Assembly: GCF_000001735.4 (NCBI RefSeq)
Contig: NC_003076.8
Location: forward strand, 11,098,001-11,162,000
Reading direction: 5' to 3'
Length of the DNA stretch: 64,000 nt
DNA from: Arabidopsis thaliana
Lineage: Eukaryota; Streptophyta; Magnoliopsida; Brassicales; Brassicaceae
The first letter of the stretch is position 1. Every line of letters begins with the position of its first letter. Both the position numbers and the translations under genes were made by a program. The notes under the pieces are model-generated. The model made no database searches. It saw only the letters and a list, made by a program, of their open reading frames with translations, and had not been told where the DNA came from. This document shows, piece after piece, positions 1-9,775 of this stretch.

Positions 1-338
1 GGGTTAATTGGGGCAAGGCGATTTCAAGGGCTGACAAGTATCGAACGAGGGCTTCGGGAAGGGGAGAAGTCAAGCCGCAACCCTTGAAATAGATCTCGTA
101 TACGCAAAAGAACCCGGGACGGTGGTTCTCCGGCGACTCAGTGGGCTCCGGCATTTGCGAGTCCTTCATAACTTCAGCCGGAATCCGACAGAGATCTCCC
201 AATCGATTAAGAGATTGGAGAGTGCATGTGGTTTGATAGTGGGGACTGGCGATGTCATTTGGCCGGATGCAAAGGTCGTTACTAGAGCCGACATCATCGA
301 AAGAGGAGGATTCAGGTCTTTCAATTTCAGAATTCATC
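1..338 (-). CDS. Tat-lineage antisense ORF (aORF), N-terminal part, runs off the window
   Basis: The minus strand is open from an ATG at 338 to the window edge. Near the end it reads GFFCVYEIYFKGCG, followed by a leucine/alanine-rich helix. This matches the start of the 'putative gypsy type transposon' family (Pfam Transposase_28), which is the antisense product found downstream of pol in Tat elements. The role of this family is unknown. The orientation fits: the adjacent LTR at 703-1199 reads plus, so an antisense ORF should read minus. The residues before the motif are acidic and Ser/Pro-rich. The recognition rests on family memory. The remainder lies outside the window. Confidence 0.7.
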
Positions 339-702
339 GTGTAGTGAATAAGGGGATTGAAGGTTCGGAGAGAGAAAAAAGAACTTTGCTTTGAGAGTGA
401 AAGCGTGAAAAATAACAAGGAAAGAGTAAAGTGAATTTACCTTTACGTTTGCCAGTGATGATGATGGAACCGTCTTGGGAGTCGTGGAGGAAGTGGAAGA
501 GTTTCCCCGCTTTAATAGTTAATAAACAATATACGGTCATAATTGTGACAGATGTAACGCGAGTAATTGTAGGAGTTTCCGAGATCAAAGCAATAACGTG
601 ATTTAGGCGGGAAATCAGAGAGTCATTTGGCGCAATCTTTGCTTCTGGAACATTAAAGTCCTCCGAACTGGAGTATCATTTCGAAAGACTTGGGGGGCTA
701 AT
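339..702. other. Tat element 3' interior, leader of the antisense ORF, ending in a polypurine tract
   Basis: This stretch is non-coding as far as I can see. On the minus strand it would be the upstream leader of the antisense ORF, and a donor-like AAAG|GTAAAT occurs near 440. At 684-699 the plus strand reads AAGACTTGGGGGGCT, a purine run typical of the plus-strand primer just before a Tat 3' LTR. The short ORF on the minus strand here is probably incidental. Confidence 0.5.
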
Positions 703-1199
703 TGTTGGTATCGGATCCTGCACCATGGACTCAAGACCGGCCAAAGATTGCTACACAAGTAAGGGAGGCCCATAAGATGAAAGGCCCGTAAGATTCTTCG
801 AAGTAAGAGTATGGGCGAGATGTTGATTGGCGAAGTGGGTGCAACATCAAAGTTAGGACTACTCGAATTGAAGAAGACAAATGGGCCGAAGGGTGAAGTC
901 CAGGAGGCCCGGAGTGGTTTCAAATTCGAACGTTGAATAATTAATTCAAAGACTAGAAACGGATACATTTAAGGTAGAATAATTGTGTGTAAATGAGGAT
1001 TAAATGTATTCTTTGGGTATAAATTATGGGTCAAAGACCATGTAAAGACACACACATTTTTGTGCAAATTAGCTATACACATTTTCTCTACAAAACTCAT
1101 AGTTTTCTCTATAATCATCTATCTATTTTCTAGTATATTTGTCCTCAAGAATAATCCTTCTCACTAAATAAATAAATACTTAAGTGTGTGAATCCGACA
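703..1199 (+). repeat. Tat-lineage 3' LTR
   Basis: The stretch starts TGTTGG directly after the purine tract and ends CCGACA, giving TGT...ACA termini. A TATA-like TATAAATT lies at 1018-1025. It is followed by a T-rich transcribed leader, as expected for an LTR promoter on the plus strand. About 497 bp. The right boundary is the less certain one, because no second copy is in the window for comparison. Confidence 0.6.
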
Positions 1200-1439
1200 T
1201 CCACAATAAGTAGCATGTACTCTACATTTTCGAGAACAAGTTTTTTATCTAGTTTTATTCCGCAGACACTGTGTTCTAGACCTTTTGTAATCCGGATTTC
1301 TCTTTATCTATTCAGTATTCAGCATTCAGTATTTGTTCTTGATTTCGTTTACTGTTGTTCATCCTGTTATCGTTTTGCTATTACACTTTTGTTATCATGT
1401 TTTCATCCTGTTCAACGTTTATGTTCTCTGCAATGATGT
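1200..1439. other. Unassigned T-rich spacer
   Basis: T-rich sequence with short repeats of TATTCAGCATTCAG type around 1312-1332. I recognise no gene or element boundary in it. It may be flank of the Tat LTR or the outer part of the next Athila LTR. Confidence 0.3.
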
Positions 1440-2323
1440 ATGAGTAGTGAATAGGTTTCTAAGGATGGGTTAGAGTAGTGTAGAATTCTCAGTTTGCTAG
1501 GTGGTTGAGTATGGATTGATAGATCCCTTCTGGATAAGTTGTTCTTAATGCCTATTGCTTTCTGATCAACTGGAATTTGAGCCCAGACATTTCCGCGCCC
1601 AAAAGGTGTTCGATGAAATGTCTGAACCACTAATTCCAGAGATTCGTGGCCATGTACCAAGGTATTGGTTGCAAGGAGCGATTTGGCTATAACTTGTTGA
1701 TTCGTAATGCCTGTTAAGTTAGCTCTCGTCAATGGTGATTGAGTCTGGGACTAGGTTAACTTGAAGGTCTCTGTTGCGGTGGCACTTAGATTTGGGTAAT
1801 GAACTTGTTGTCTAGGGATAATTTATTGAGCATGTCAGTCACCTGTAAACTGAGGAAACGAAACTACTCAATTACCCCATCCTCGGGAATTCTTTATTTG
1901 ATTGATTTTATTGTTTACTCCACTGCTGTTTACTGTATCCTGTCATCTGCTGCTTAGTTTCTGTAATTCTTTTTTGTTACTCGACCTTATACTCGACCAC
2001 CTAGTTGTTTGGCAGCAGACTGTGCAGTCGAGGATCTGTGTCATACTTTCTGTCTGTTAGTCGACCTATCACTCGACCTCACCCAGTGCTCTGCAAAGAG
2101 CTGTGTTGGTGGAGTGTTTTATTGTTTCTGCTTGAATTTTTGTTTTCTGCATGTTCACTTAGAACTGCTAGAACACACCAAAACCTGTTATTGCTTGGCT
2201 TGACTTAGTGACTTCTGATCACATCTTGATTGTTAGCATCACACCCATTTGGATTGACAACCTAAAATACTACAACGACATGATTGGTGTTTTAGGATAA
2301 TTGATTTTAAAAACCTATTATCA
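1440..2323 (+). repeat. Athila-type LTR, right part
   Basis: Colinear by eye with the 3' part of the LTR ending at 13508. Shared landmarks are 'attccagaga', 'gaacttgttgtctagggata', 'gattaccccatcc' and the closing 'cctaaaatactacaacgacatga...tatca'. It differs by an extra patch at about 1979-2080 with several ACTCGACC/GTCGAGG motifs that the 13508 copy lacks, so it is a different subfamily. It stops at ...TTATCA (2323). The PBS that should follow is missing, and an unrelated minus-strand fragment begins at 2324. Confidence 0.6.
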
Positions 2324-3371
2324 ATAGCTCCAGCAATCTTCTTCCTCTCAAAATCAGCATTCTTGGTACTGTTGCTACAAGCGAGGTTCTCTATTAGGGT
2401 TGTACGTCAACTGGGTAACGTGTGTTGAAGTTACCATTGCTCGCTACATTTAGAGCCATCTGGTATCTCCAATCAACTCCTCTGAAGAAGGTACTTAGAA
2501 GTTGTACCTCACTGAAACCATGATGTGGACAATCTCGTTGGTACTGCTTGTAACGAACCCAAGCAGCCTTGAAAGCTTCAGCTGGACCTTGTGTGAAGGT
2601 ACACAGCTTGTTTCTCAACTCCTCAGACTTAGCATCATTGTAGAAATTCTTCAAGAAGGCTATCTTGATGCTTCTCCAAGTCTTGAGGGAACCTACTTTA
2701 AGTTGTTTCAGCCAAGTAGCTGCTTCCCCAGCAAATGAATAAGGGAAGAGCTTGCAAAGTAGGTAGTCCTCTGAGACTCCATTAGCCTTGATGCTCAGAA
2801 CAAGGTCCTCAAATCTCTCGATATGATCCATTGGCTGCTCATGAGATAAGCCATGGAAAGGATGCTGGCCAACTAAAGCAAAGTAGCCAGGCTTGAACTC
2901 ATAGTCGTTCCTCTGGAATGGTGGGGGTACAATCGCTAAACGATTAGCATAGAACAAGTCTGGCCTGTTGAAATCCCCAAGAGTACGACGTGGTTCCGCA
3001 GCTGGAGGAATAGCTGAAGGAATCTGGTGTTGGTGTCGATCGACACCTCTGTTGTGTCGTTCGACACCCAGTTGGTGTCGCCCGACACCGAGCCCTGCTG
3101 CATCTCTTGCAGCTAATTGCGCATTGAGGCGCGCTTGATCCTCATTGGCGTTCTCATGTAGGATAAGTCCATGATCATCCAATCTCTGACCAACTTCATT
3201 GTAGGCTTGCCCATCCACATCTCTCAAAACTCCTTCTGCATCAGCTCTGATGACTCTGTCAGCCATTGCTAATTTCTGAGTTTTTTGGTTTGTGCGTTCA
3301 AGTTTTCCAAAGTCCAGAACAGACAAGTTGATAAGCTCCTTCTGTTTTCTGCTCCTTGTTTGCCAAGGCAT
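2324..3371 (-). pseudogene. gag: Athila-type gag, truncated and frameshifted
   Basis: Capsid precursor of the LTR element, with ATG at 3371 (MPWQTRS). Residues of about 90-115 form repeats of GV(D/E/G)RH. The capsid-like region follows, with HIERFEDLVLSIKANGV, WRSIKIAFLKNFY and the FRGVDWRYQM block. The in-frame extension to 3419 lies in a leader and is probably not translated. A one-base deletion near 2406 shifts the frame and gives a stop at 2394. The proper frame can still be followed to the break at 2324. No RT or integrase follows because of the break. Confidence 0.75.
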
Positions 3372-3478
3372 AGACATGAAACGCAGAAAAGAAGAAAACA
3401 AGAAACGCGTGAGTAACAAAATAGAAGTAAAAACTAGACGAAATCTCTAAACAAAACTCAATGATGATTCCGAAGAAC

Positions 3479-3497
3479 TTCGGCAACGGCGCCAAAT
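3479..3497 (-). other. Primer-binding site, Athila type
   Basis: On the minus strand TTTGGCGCCGTTGCCGAAG sits directly inside the LTR end. TGGCGCCGTTGCCG is the usual Athila PBS, complementary to the 3' end of tRNA-Asp. Confidence 0.75.
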
Positions 3498-3498
3498 T

Positions 3499-4708
3499 TG
3501 ATATGATTCAAATTACCTAGAATTACTCTCTCAAATAAGAGATCAATTTCAGTATTTAAGGATCGAATTCACGGAGTTATTTTGTTCAAACAGTAAGTTG
3601 AATGTCGACATTAAGCTAGCAGGGTAATAGTGAAAATAAAAGAAAACAAAGTAAAAAGACAGCAGGATGATTGTGTTGTGAACGATTTAATAAAGACCTA
3701 GGAACAGGGTATTCTCAGGAAACTATTGGTTAGTAGATCTAATGAAAGCTAGGTTGTTATCGAACCATTGTTAAACTCAAACTCTTATTATGGAATAACC
3801 GGTGGGCGTGCCGCGAAACTCCCTATATCTATAGCTAATAATAACCGGAGAAGCCGAGAAACTATCAACCTAAATATGCATTCTTAGCGAGTTCAATTGT
3901 TCATCTTAGTAGATAGGCCGATTCTTATTACACACCTATAAACTTGACTCATCAAATAATAGATCCAACTACAGATACATATGGCGGGCATATCAATTGT
4001 CTGGATTCAAGATCTAGTTAATTACTCTAGATCTAGCATTAAACATAATTAAAGATGAAGAATTCTACAGATAACCTAGCAAAGGGGGCAATTTACTAAA
4101 CCATATGAATCCCTAATGAGAAACCCTATTCCTAACAAGCAGACTACTCAGACATATTGAATGAAACAAACAACATAATTGAGATAGAAAGCATAAACAC
4201 AACAATAGAGATAAGAGTTAGAAAAGATCTCTTCACTGTATTAAAAACTGGAATGAGTCTCTCAAGAACAATGGATGAATAGCTTATGTCTCTCAGTCAC
4301 AGGGTTTTGCAAAAGCTTGATAAAAGACTTGATAAAAGAAACATAGGTCTAAAAACAATATATAAAACCCTAAAAACGTTCAGGGACTAATAATGCAAAT
4401 AGGAAAGTTTTCTAGGGCAAATTTCCTCTTCTGTAAACTTGAAAGTGTCATGGACTTCTGCAGGGCCAAAACTGGTGTCGATCAACACCAAGAGTGTGTT
4501 GATCGACACTCCTCGCTGATTCCTAAACCAAAATCGTCCTTAGTTTCCTTTTCCTTAGCTATTACTCCAAAATGTCTCCTTATCTCCATTGTTGTCCCAT
4601 TGCATAGAATACCTGAAAAAACACTAAAAAGACTCGAGAAATAACATAAAGACTTAAAATCATATACCTAAAACATAGATAAAATCAGTGAAAATTGGGT
4701 TATATCAC
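3499..4708 (-). repeat. Athila-type LTR (minus)
   Basis: The LTR runs from TGATATGATTC (3499) to GGGTTATATCA (4708), so its inverted ends are TGATAT/ATATCA. Two degenerate TCGATCGA palindromes lie at 4474-4489 and 4495-4510, with centres 21 bp apart. It is the 5' LTR of the truncated fragment. Closely similar copies lie at 36241-37449, 48779-49977 and 61506-62714. Confidence 0.85.
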
Positions 4709-5705
4709 CCATCTGTGGGAAAAGACGCTACCCGAGCGATCAATCACGACCTAGGATGACTGCAAAAAGGCCTTCTTGGCAAAATTCTTCTCCAACTCCA
4801 GGACTGCAAGACTCCAGAATGAGATCTCGGGATTCACTCAGAAGCAAAATGAAAGCTTCTATGAAGCTTGGGAACGCTTTAAGGGTTATCAAACCAAATG
4901 CCCTCATCACGGATTTAAGGAAGCTTCCCTTCTCAGCACACTTTACAGAGGCGTCCTGCCTAATATACGTATGCTCCTTGACACCGCATCCAATGGGAAT
5001 ATCCTGAACAAAGATGTCGAAGACGCATGGGAGCTAGTTGAAAACTTGGCTCAGTCGGATGGCAATTACAACGAGGATTATGACAGAAGCATCCACACCA
5101 ACTCTGAATCTGATGACAAGAACCATCGAGAGATTAAAGCTCTCAATGACAAAATCGACAAACTCCTCCGAGTGCAACAGAAGCATGTTCACTTCGCCTC
5201 TGAGGATGAAGTATTCCAAATCCAAGAGGGGGAGAATGATCAGTGCGCTGAAATCAGTTATGTTCGAAACCAAGGCGGCTACAACAAAGGGTACAACAGT
5301 TACAGACCCAACCCAAATCTGTCATACAGAAGCACAAATGTCGCTAATCCTCAGGACCAAGTTTACCCTCAGAAGCAGCAGCGGCAGAACAAACCAAAAC
5401 CGTTTGTTCCTTACAACCAAAGCCAAGGGTTCGTTCATAAGCAACAGTTCCACGGAGGGTATTAACAGCAACATCCAGCACCAGCACTTCAGGAATCAGA
5501 CATGAAGAATATGCTCCAGCAAATAATGCAAGGCCAAGCCGCAGAAGTAATGGAAAATGCTAAGAAGCTGGCTGACTTACACAACAAAATTGACAAACAG
5601 TTCGTTGAAATGAGTAGCGGGATCGAATCATTGAGCAAAAGGGTACGACATATAGAAGGCACAACCGCTTCTACATCAGCCACACCAGGATACATCACAG
5701 GATAA
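4709..5705 (+). pseudogene. gag: Athila gag, 5'-truncated with in-frame stops
   Basis: The frame opens at HLWEKTLPERSITT, a mid-capsid block of Athila Gag. It continues through [30 protein letters not shown]-like LYRGVLP and the [20 protein letters not shown] tail. A coiled, lysine-rich segment follows from 5502. In-frame stops occur at about 4751 (TAG), 5463 (TAA, where Gln is expected) and 5703 (TAA). There is no start codon for this protein because the front third is absent. Confidence 0.8.
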
Positions 5706-6357
5706 CCAATACATAATTCAAAGGAGTATGCCCACTCAATCACTCTAAGAAGAGGACGAGCGTTGCCACCAAAAGGAGAGCCTAACCCCAACACTGAGGA
5801 CAATGTGGTTCAAGAGGGGGAGGATTTTTATCAAGACGATGTTTTGGCTGACAAAACAATCGAAGAGCCCACTCTCACCAGTCAACCCACTCAACCACGA
5901 GTCCCACCAGCTACTCCCTCTGTTGAAAAACTGGTAGCTGCAAAGACCAAAGACACAGTCTTTGTACCACCGCCCTACAAACCGCCGCTTCCATTCCCTG
6001 GTCGTTTCAAAAAAGTTCTGATTGCAAATTACCGTGCTTTTTTGGAAAAAGAGATAAACGATCTTGATGTCACTATGCCCTTGGTAGATTATTTCGCGCT
6101 GATACCTGACTGTCACAAATACGTGAAAGACCTAATCACAGAAAGGATCAAAGAAGTCCAAGGAATGGTGGTATTAAGTCATGAGTACAGTGCAATTATC
6201 CAATAGAAGGTCATACCTAAGAAATTGGAAGATCCAGGCTCATTCACTCTACCATGCTCACTAGGCCCTTTAGCATTCACAAGATGCTTATGCGATTTAG
6301 GTGCTTCGGTCAGTCTGATGCCTCTCTCCGTAGCCTAGAAACTTGGTTTTGATAAAT
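5706..6357 (+). pseudogene. Athila Gag-Pol linker and protease N-terminus
   Basis: Same frame as gag. HSITLRRGRALPPKGEP opens the region. A Pro-rich segment follows (VPPPYKPPLPFPGRFKK), then the protease entry CLCDLGASVSLMPLSVA. Athila proteases usually show D-L/F-G in place of D-T/S-G. Stops are at about 6204 and 6337. Right after the DLG motif the sequence jumps into reverse transcriptase, so the rest of the protease and the RT fingers are deleted. Confidence 0.75.
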
Positions 6358-7163
6358 ATAAAACTTATAGCAGCTTTTTTCAAATTCCTATCCACCCAAA
6401 TGACCAAGAGAAAACTACATTCACGTGTCCCTATGTGACTTTTGCTTATAAACGAATGCCTTTTGGACTTTATAATGCACCCGCCACTTTTCAGCAGTGC
6501 ATGACTTCTATTTTCTCCGATTTGATAGAGGAGATGGTCGAGATATTCATGAATGATTTTTCTGTGTATGGCTCTTCTTTCTCCTTATGTTTGCTTAATT
6601 TGTGCAGGGTACTTAAGAGATGCGAAGAGACAAACCTGGTGCTGAAATTGGAAAAATGTCACTTCATGGTCATAGAAGGAATCGTCTTGGGGCACAAAAT
6701 ATCAGAAAATGGGATAGAAGTTGATAAGGCAAAAGTTAATGTCATGGTGCAGTTGCAGCCACTAAAGACTGTGAAAGACATCAGAAGTTTTCTCGGACAT
6801 GCTGGGTTCTACAGGAGATTCATCAAGGATTTCTCTAAGTTGGCTAGACCACTCACCAGGCTGCTATGCAAAGAGGCTGAGTTCACGTTTGATGAAGAAT
6901 GTCTGGTTGCTTTCAAATTGATCAAAAGAATCATTGATCTCTGCTCCAATAGTCCAAGCACCTAATTGGGATCACCCTTTTGAAATCATGTGTGATGCTT
7001 CGGATTACGCTGTGGGAGCAGTTCTAGGACAAAGGATCGATAAGAAGTTGCATGTCATCTACTACGCTAGTAGAACGATGGATGATACACAAGTAAGGTA
7101 TGCCACTACGTAGAAAGAACTATAAGTTGTGGTCTTTGCATTCGAAAAGTTTAGGAACTATAA
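6358..7163 (+). pseudogene. Athila reverse transcriptase and RNase H, internally deleted
   Basis: The region starts at SFFQIPIHPNDQEKT, in the RT palm, and continues with PFGLYNAPATFQQCM and SFLGHAGFYRRFIKDFSKLARPLTRLL. The catalytic motif reads FMNDF where F/YxDD is expected, so one active-site Asp is lost. An extra A near 6921 shifts the frame. RNase H (CDASDYAVGAVLG) follows with two stops (about 7112 and 7124) and a second indel near 7160. In the following segment TDH reads TNH. Confidence 0.8.
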
Positions 7164-8737
7164 GTGACAGTCTACACTAATCATGCTACTCTAAGGCACA
7201 TCTATGCAAAGAAAGATACCAAGCCGAGGTTGCTAAGATGGATTCTGCTGCTCCAAGAATTCGATATGGAGATAGTGGATAAAAAGGGGATCAAAAATGG
7301 TGTAGCTGATCACTTATCACGAATGAAAATTGAAGATGCAGTCCCTATTGACGATACCATCCCTGAGGAACAGCTTATGGTCATCCAGGAAGTGAACAAA
7401 AAATTCAAAAGCAGCCAGTTTTGGGATGAGATGCTTGAAGTAGAGGAGAAACTTCCGTGGTATGCTGATTATGTCAACTATTTATCATGTGGTGAAGAGC
7501 CTCCAAATCTTTCAAGGTACGAAAGAAAGAAGTTCTTCAAAGACATAAATCGCTTTTACTGGGATGAGCATTACCTCTACACTCTCTGCAAAGATAAAAT
7601 CTATTGGAGATGTGTCTCAGAAGATGAAATAGAAGGTATCTTGCAGCACTGTCATGGTTCCAGCTATGGCGGCCATTTCGCAACATTCAAGACAGTATCT
7701 AAAATTTTACAAGCAGAATTTTGGTGGCCAACCATGTTCAAAGACGGTCAAGAGTTCATTTCAAAATGCGATTCGTGTCAGAGAAGGGGAAACATAAGCA
7801 GAAGAAATGAGATCCCTCATAACCCGACTTTAGAGGTTGAGATTTTTGACGTATGGGGAATTGATTTCATGGGTTCGTTTCCGTCCTTGTATGGGAATAA
7901 GTATATATTGGTTGCAGTAGACTATGTGTCAAAATGGGTGGAAGCAATAGCCAGCCCTACGAATGATGCTAGAGTCGTCCTGAAGTTATTCAAGAGCATC
8001 ATCTTCCCAAGATTTGGAGTTCCTAGAATAGTCATTAGTGATGGAGGCACGCACTTTGTCAACAAAGTTTTCGAGAGTTTACTGAGGAAGAATGGGGTTA
8101 AACACAAGGTAGCGACTCCTTACCACCCATAGACAAGTGCCCAGGTGGAAATCTCTAACAGGGAGATAAAATCGATTCTAGAGAAAGCTGTTGGGAACAC
8201 CAGGAGAGATTGGTCTGTAAAGCTCGATGATGCGTTATGGGTGTACAGAACAGCTTTCAAGACCCCCATTGGCACAACCCTGTTCAATCTTCTTTATGGG
8301 AAATCCTGTCACTTACCTGTTGAACTGGAGTACAAAGCTATGTGGGCAGTGAAACTTTTAAATTTCGACATCAAGACTGCTGAAGAGAAAAGATTGATAC
8401 AGCTTAACGACCTCGATGAGCTCCGTGTAGAAGCATATGACAGCTTAAGGAAAGTACCAAGTCGTTTCATAACAAGAAAATAACTTCAAAATATTTTAGA
8501 GTAGAAGATCAAGTGTTGCTATTCAATTCTCGCTTGAAGCTTTTTCCTAGAAAACTCATGTCTAGGTGGTCTGGCCCCTTCAATGTTAGTGCAGTAAGAC
8601 CATATGGAGCTATCACGTTGTCTGGAAAAGGTGAAGACTTCACAGTTAACGACCAAAGACTAAAGAAATATATGACAGACCAAACAATTCCAGAAGGAAC
8701 TTCTGTTCCACTGGAAGAGCCACCCAACCCCCAATAA
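7164..8737 (+). pseudogene. Athila RNase H end and integrase
   Basis: The end of RNase H is followed by [15 protein letters not shown] and DHLSRM. The integrase zinc finger follows ([11 protein letters not shown]...CDSCQ), then the catalytic core with all three acidic residues: [15 protein letters not shown] and QVEISNRE. Breaks are a TAG at 8130 (where Gln is expected), a stop at 8483 and a frame change before LFPRKLMSRWSGPF (8513-8737), which is the C-terminal barrel-like tail. No chromodomain is seen, as usual for Athila. Confidence 0.85.
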
Positions 8738-9287
8738 GCGTGAGGAGTCAAGCTAGAGACTCTAAACAAGCTCACTTGGGAGGAAATTCCATGACTATCT
8801 TTGTATATAATTTAAACTTTCTTATTGTTTTCTAACTCACTTTGGTGGTGTTTTAATCTTAGGAAAGTAAGTGACAAAATCAATTACAGGATGAATAGTG
8901 ATCTACAGGGTGAATAGTGATCTACAAGGTGAATAGTGAATTACAAGGTGAATAGTGGAGTCACTCAATCACGAAGTCAAGACGATTTTCAAACTTTTCG
9001 ATCGAGTGATTTATTTCCAGGGAAGTAACAGTTCGAAAATTTTGATAACGGGTCACTGCACGTTTTCGGTCAAGTCCAAGGTGTGATTGAGTACGTGGAG
9101 TGGGCGAAATCAGGCCATCACTTCCCAATGACAAAACCGGTGAAGCCCACCTTGTCCCCCATGACAAAAATGTCAACAATTCTATAGTTCTTACCACCCA
9201 CCTCTCATCACGTTTTTGCCAAGGGAAGAGCTCTCCTCACCTACGTACCTCACCTACGTAAGGAGCGCATCTACCTCCTCCTATTCC
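8738..9287. other. Athila spacer between pol and ORF-1
   Basis: Non-coding. It holds a 19-bp tandem repeat (listed separately). The rest is unremarkable sequence leading into a TATA box at 9288. Confidence 0.6.
8891..8958 (+). repeat. 19-bp tandem repeat, about 3.5 copies
   Basis: TGAATAGTG recurs at 8892, 8911, 8930 and 8949, an exact 19-bp period. The unit is GTGAATAGTGATCTACAAG with few mismatches. It lies in the spacer between pol and the ORF-1 promoter region. Confidence 0.85.
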
Positions 9288-9295
9288 TATAAATA
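9288..9295 (+). promoter_or_regulatory. TATA box of a possible internal ORF-1 promoter
   Basis: CCTATAAATACC lies 480 bp before the ORF-1 ATG. It is followed by a CT-rich leader with a CTCTCTCTCTC tract, the layout of a plant core promoter. It sits between pol and ORF-1 rather than in an LTR. That suggests a separate transcript for ORF-1, but this is inference. Confidence 0.5.
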
Positions 9296-9349
9296 CCAAT
9301 CTCCTCATCCAATGTTAATCACACACAACAACATCTCTCTCTCTCTCAT

Positions 9350-9686
9350 ACTCAATCGCAAGCTTCTCTGTCTTTAAGCGATGCCTTCACTCGATCGCAA
9401 GCCTCTCCACCCTTGGAAGTTTACTTCACTCGATCGCAAGCTCCCGACGCCTCGCCCTCTTTCACTTGGTCACAACCCTGTGACGCTCAACCGCCCCCAA
9501 CATCTCACTTAGAAGATCTTAAGCCATCCTCGTCAAGTTCACTCGATCACAAGCTCAAGACACCCGATTCTCACCTCTTTCCACTCGATCACAAACCCGC
9601 AACGTCTCCACGTTTGTTTCTCTCCCTCTTTTACTCGATCGTAACCACTCTGAGCTCAAGTCCACCTCTTTCACTCGATCACACTA
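9350..9686 (+). repeat. ACTCGATCRCAAG interspersed repeat array
   Basis: Copies or near copies of ACTCGATCGCAAG or ACTCGATCACAAG start at 9350, 9389, 9428, 9464, 9541, 9583, 9633 and 9673. The first three are exactly 39 bp apart and the others 36-77 bp apart. The stretch is open on the plus strand (9413-9730) and would encode repeated (S/P)LDHK or TRSQ-like units. I judge it a leader repeat, not a protein. Confidence 0.75.
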
Positions 9687-9775
9687 CCGCCGAAGTTCAG
9701 GAAGTCACTTCTCTCACTCCTCTTCCTTAGATTTGATAAAGTTTAGTTGTGAGTTTTGAATCAATTTCAGGAACA

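Larger units (their letters stand above)
2324..4708 (-). mobile_element. Minus-strand Athila-type fragment (gag, PBS, 5' LTR)
   Basis: The fragment reads right to left as LTR (3499-4708), primer-binding site, then gag, which is cut at 2324. It belongs to the same family as Athila-N and element G, sharing the gag protein, the LTR length (about 1,210 bp) and the paired TCGATCGA palindromes. Neither outer edge shows a target duplication (left TTATCA, right CCCAT). The fragment is therefore a rearranged piece, not a clean insertion. Confidence 0.75.

Noticed and set aside
3032..3089. Regular 21-bp spaced repeats taken as a CRISPR array
   Set aside because: Plant retroelement coding sequence; the units are palindromes with 5-bp gaps, not repeats with unique spacers.
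9413..9730. 105-residue ORF with SLDHK repeats as a protein gene
   Set aside because: The residues are the translated leader repeat, and the frame does not continue into ORF-1.
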